Origin: Burkholderia glumae LMG 2196 = ATCC 33617
Lineage (GTDB): Bacteria > Pseudomonadota > Gammaproteobacteria > Burkholderiales > Burkholderiaceae
Assembly (NCBI RefSeq): GCF_000960995.1
Contig: NZ_CP009435.1
Location: 248,001-312,000 of the forward strand
Reading direction: 5' to 3'
Length of the DNA stretch: 64,000 nt
Under the pieces are notes generated by a model that ran no database searches, was not told the origin of the DNA, and saw nothing but the letters and a program-made list of their open reading frames with translations. Shown one piece after another: positions 60,968 through 64,000 of this stretch (its first letter is position 1; every line of letters begins with the position of its first letter). The translations under genes were made by a program, and so were the position numbers.

Positions 60968-61119
60968 GGGCTGGATTGTTACAGCTACAGCAAGATTCGC
61001 AGCAACCGCCGCCCCGGTTCCGTCTGGAGCGGATCGCTCAAAGTAACTTTGACGCGCGGGCCAAAAATGCCGCGCAAAGGAATGCCCGCCACCGCCCTCC
61101 CGGACGGCGGCGGCGCATT

Positions 61120-63996
61120 TCACAGCTCAAGCGTGAAGATGGACGGCAACACGCGGTAGACCATGAATTTCCCATGGCCGGGGATGTACTCCTGCCGGTA
61201 CGGATAGCCGTCGCTACGCGGCATCAGCACGCCCCGCTTCATCAGTGCCTTGGCGACGATCTTGTGATCGAAGCCGGCGCACACGTCCTTGCGGAACACG
61301 GCCGCTTCGATCAGGTATTCCGTCTCGACGCTTTCCGCGTCGTCGGCGCTCATCTTGCCGCCGAACTCGGCGTAATACTCCCGATCGGAGGCGATAGGCG
61401 TGCGGCGCTCGTCGCGCTTCACGTGCTGCTTGAAGCCCGCTCGATGCGGCACGTTCGGCCGATGGTCGTCCTGTGCCCGGTTCATCCACACGAAACGGTT
61501 ATCGCCGTGCGCGGCGAGGAAATGCTGTACCTGCCGCACGGCTTCGGCTTCGTCCGAATTGCCGGTGCCGCCGCGAAGTTCGAGCCAGCCCTCGAAGCAG
61601 CGACGCGCGGCCTCGACCGCTTCGCCCTCCGGCCAGCCGGTCAGCCCGTGCGCCGTCGCCAGCTCGCCGGCCACCGCAACGAGGCAGAACCGCTTGGCAA
61701 CGCGTGCGACCTGCGAATGCGAGCCGTCCGGCACCCATTGCCCGACCAGCTCGTCGACGCGCACACGCAGATGCTCGGCCAGCTCGCCGGCCTGCGACGA
61801 CGCCCACTCGATGAACGCGGGGCCGGCTGTACCGTAGTGCATGCCGGCATGGCGCTCTAGATGCTCGATCAGAGCGGCCGGCGTAGGGAAGCCGTGCAGC
61901 CTCTCCACGACGCCCATTTCGCCCACCTCGGCCGGGATCGCGGGCAAGCGCACTTCGATACCGCCTTTCATCGGCTTGTTGCCCTCGGCCATCAGCGCGG
62001 ACACGCTCTTTTCGCCGTTCGACAAGAACAGCAGCCGCCACGTGAGAACCGGCTTTGCCGAGCCGCTACGCGACGCACGGGCCTTGCCCGACTCGTTGGC
62101 AAGCATGTAGATGACATCGCCAACCAGACGCGGCTCGACCTGCCCGATTTCATCGAGGATCAGCAGCGCGTCGCTATGCTGCGTCGCGACAGCTTCGAGC
62201 GCGTTGTCGGTCGCCTTCCAGCTCCGCACGTAGTCCGGCGAGCCGAACACGGACGCGGCGATGACGCCGCCCGTCGACTTGCCTTTGGATGTGGTGCCGA
62301 GCAGGTGAAAGCCGCCCGACTGAAGCCCGGAGAAGTGCAGCAACGGACCAGCGAAGGCGGTAGCGACGCAGAACAGCAGCCGGCTATTGCCGACGCAGTA
62401 GGCCGCGACCTCGCGCTGCCAGTCGTCCAGCGTGCCGCGCTCCTTGAACTGGCTCTGGATCGGCGTGTCGGCCTGATAGATCAGCGACTCTTTGCCGGTG
62501 CCGATCACGCGATCGGGCAGCACGAACGCGCCGTGATGCCAGCCGACGCGCGGCACGCAGCGCACGCGCTCGTCCGGCTGCGCCATCTGCACATAGTTCG
62601 CTATCTGCGTGCGGGCGATCTGCGTCACGCCAAGCTTCACGCCCATATCGAGCAACATGCGGCGCAGCTCTGTACCGTCGCCGGCAAAGAGGCCGGCCGG
62701 CACCGCCCATCGTTTCAGGATGCCGTCGCGGTCCGTGAATTCGAGCAGGTAGCCCCACTCGCTGTTCATCTCGTTTCGCGTCTCCGCAATCACGTCGATC
62801 CGCGTGCTGACCCAATGCGGCGGGAGCGGGTCGCCTTGATTGTTGAAGCCGTGAAACCACACGCCCTTGTCGTCGACGACGAACCGCGACTTGCCGTCCT
62901 GCGCGCGGGCCGTTTTCGGGCGCTTGGCGGGCTTCGTGGCGGCTGGAGCGGCCTTGCCCTTGCCAGCGTCAGCCGAGCCGGCCGGCGCGAGCGTAGCCTG
63001 CACGGCGGCGGCCACCGCCTCCGGGCCGACGTGCGCAGCCAGGTCGTTGAAGTCCGTCCCGGCCGCTGGACGGTTCGGACCGAAGTCCGGCACCGCGACG
63101 ATGCCGGCGACGGCTTCGGCCGCCGCGCGAGCCTTCGTCACGCCCGGATTGCCCTTCGTCGTGTGGTCGTCGTCGGCGCACACGACGATGCGGGTGTCCG
63201 GATACTGGCCGCGTAGCGCCGTCGCGACCGCGTGCAGGTTGCCGGCGTCGAACGCGACGGCGGCCGGGCAGCCCGTCGCGGCCGCGAGCGTCGCGCACGT
63301 GGCGTAACCCTCGCCAATCAGCAGCGTGGACGGCGCGGAAGATAGCGGACCGCCGATCAACGAGAAGCAGCCCGCCTTGCGGCCGTTCGGCAGATAGCGT
63401 TTCTGGCCGTCCGTGAGGACGAACTCCAGCGTCCACAGCTTGCCGTCCGCGTCACGGGCCGGGATGACGAGGGCGCCGTCGCACGCGGCCGTGCCGATGC
63501 ACAAGCCGCCGCGATAGACGCGCAGCGCGTCGACCGGGATGCGCTTGCGAACGAGATACGGGTGATCGGCCGGCGCAGGGTCGGCCGCCGACCAGATCGA
63601 TTCCGCGAGCGCCGACGCGGCTTGCTGCTTCTCGGTCAGTTCGGCCAGCTCGGCCGCTTCGCGGGCCGCGCGCTCGGCTTTCTGCCGCTCGCGCTCCGCT
63701 GGATCGACCGGTTTCGCCCGATGCGCGCGCGGATCGAAGCCGCCGACCTTGGCGAGATGAAACAGCGTGTTGATGGTGATCTTGCCGCCCTTGAACGACT
63801 TCCACACATCCCGCGCGTCCTTGCCGTTGTAGTTCTGCGCGCCTTGGCTCCATTCGTTCCAGAGGGCAAAGCCCTCCTCGCCGAACTCGGCCTTGAGCGC
63901 CATCCCCACCTGACGCCACGTGTCGCGGTCGTCGGGCAGAACATAGCCGAGCGCGACTCTCGCCCGCTCGAATTCCGACATGGGTGCGTTACTCAT
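61120..63996 (-). CDS. Primase-helicase-like protein: PriCT-2, Toprim and DUF927 helicase domains
   Basis: At least 958 residues. The frame is open to the window edge, so the start is not certain; ATG at 63996 or 63981 would put the PriCT-2-like domain (LGYVLPDDRDTWRQVGMALK) at the N-terminus as expected. A Toprim-like region follows (LIGEGYATCATL with Glu229, then VCADDDHT near 271). After a Lys/Ala-rich linker (330-365) comes a DUF927-type ATPase with Walker A GTTSKGKST (567-575) and Walker B LLILDEIG (Asp615). It probably initiates replication of the element. An unusual C-terminal extension runs from about 750. Confidence 0.9.
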   Translation of the reverse strand: MSNAPMSEFERARVALGYVLPDDRDTWRQVGMALKAEFGEEGFALWNEWSQGAQNYNGKDARDVWKSFKGGKITINTLFHLAKVGGFDPRAHRAKPVDPAERERQKAERAAREAAELAELTEKQQAASALAESIWSAADPAPADHPYLVRKRIPVDALRVYRGGLCIGTAACDGALVIPARDADGKLWTLEFVLTDGQKRYLPNGRKAGCFSLIGGPLSSAPSTLLIGEGYATCATLAAATGCPAAVAFDAGNLHAVATALRGQYPDTRIVVCADDDHTTKGNPGVTKARAAAEAVAGIVAVPDFGPNRPAAGTDFNDLAAHVGPEAVAAAVQATLAPAGSADAGKGKAAPAATKPAKRPKTARAQDGKSRFVVDDKGVWFHGFNNQGDPLPPHWVSTRIDVIAETRNEMNSEWGYLLEFTDRDGILKRWAVPAGLFAGDGTELRRMLLDMGVKLGVTQIARTQIANYVQMAQPDERVRCVPRVGWHHGAFVLPDRVIGTGKESLIYQADTPIQSQFKERGTLDDWQREVAAYCVGNSRLLFCVATAFAGPLLHFSGLQSGGFHLLGTTSKGKSTGGVIAASVFGSPDYVRSWKATDNALEAVATQHSDALLILDEIGQVEPRLVGDVIYMLANESGKARASRSGSAKPVLTWRLLFLSNGEKSVSALMAEGNKPMKGGIEVRLPAIPAEVGEMGVVERLHGFPTPAALIEHLERHAGMHYGTAGPAFIEWASSQAGELAEHLRVRVDELVGQWVPDGSHSQVARVAKRFCLVAVAGELATAHGLTGWPEGEAVEAARRCFEGWLELRGGTGNSDEAEAVRQVQHFLAAHGDNRFVWMNRAQDDHRPNVPHRAGFKQHVKRDERRTPIASDREYYAEFGGKMSADDAESVETEYLIEAAVFRKDVCAGFDHKIVAKALMKRGVLMPRSDGYPYRQEYIPGHGKFMVYRVLPSIFTLEL

Positions 63997-64000
63997 AGAT

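Larger units (their letters stand above)
59033..64000. mobile_element. Left part of a tRNA-Leu-integrated island or satellite (right end outside window)
   Basis: Directly after tRNA-Leu come a P4-type integrase on the same strand, an iteron-like repeat block and a primase-helicase-like gene on the opposite strand. This layout is typical of P4-like satellites and related islands inserted in tRNA 3' ends. The left junction is expected in the T-arm/acceptor 3' half (about 59090-59117). The second copy of that sequence (attR) is not in the window, so length and cargo are unknown. Confidence 0.8.

Noticed and set aside
1..64000. CRISPR arrays, rRNA genes and insertion sequences
   Set aside because: No regularly spaced repeat-spacer pattern, no rRNA sequence and no transposase frame were found. 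The tandem repeats present have no spacers.

Overview
The window is GC-rich chromosomal DNA with the gene content and order of a Burkholderia-type betaproteobacterium. Supporting signs are the fused hemD-hemX gene behind hemC, a zapB-like/zapA/6S RNA cluster, a DUF2486-like gene beside holC and pepA, a cys operon with DUF934 and an APS-type reductase divergent from cysB, and tamA/tamB beside metG. No rRNA operon, CRISPR array or insertion sequence was seen. One tRNA is present, tRNA-Leu(CAA).

Layout. 1-8.4 kb: haem synthesis (hemDX, hemC) divergent from ppc, then an XRE/MmyB-type regulator and argH. 8.4-15 kb: an LprI-like secreted protein, a class I basic amino acid decarboxylase, dcd, a SodC-like lipoprotein that seems to lack metal ligands, the Fe-S carrier ApbC/Mrp, and an OmpA-family lipoprotein. 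15-28 kb: metG, the tamA-tamB outer membrane assembly pair, a DUF3460 gene, scpA, panC-panD, a 14-bp tandem repeat, a ParA-like ATPase and a DoxX protein. 28-40.5 kb: a cobalamin cluster. It consists of cobQ (-), then cobU-cbiB-cobD-btuF (+), converging on btuB-btuC-btuD-cobT-cobS-cobC (-) behind a well-conserved cobalamin riboswitch. 40.7-51 kb: zapB-like, zapA, 6S RNA, an EVE-domain protein, a SIMPL protein, lgt, a c-type cytochrome, a DUF2486-like protein, holC, pepA and lptF-lptG. 51-59 kb: assimilatory sulfate reduction (cbiX, cobA/SUMT, cysN, cysD, cysH, DUF934, cysI) with the divergent regulator cysB. 59-64 kb: tRNA-Leu and the left end of an integrated element, with a P4-type tyrosine integrase, an iteron-like repeat block and a large primase-helicase-like gene that reaches the window edge.

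How the genes work together. The B12 block encodes TonB-dependent corrinoid import (BtuB, BtuF, BtuC, BtuD) plus late assembly: cobyric acid amidation, aminopropanol arm, nucleotide loop. No corrin-ring genes or corrinoid adenosyltransferase are present. The cys block makes sulfide from sulfate. CobA (SUMT) and CbiX probably supply siroheme for CysI, although the precorrin-2 dehydrogenase step is not encoded here. The 59-64 kb element has the replication and integration genes of a satellite or island, but any cargo lies beyond the window.

All gene calls come from reading translations, motifs and context by eye. No database search was run.
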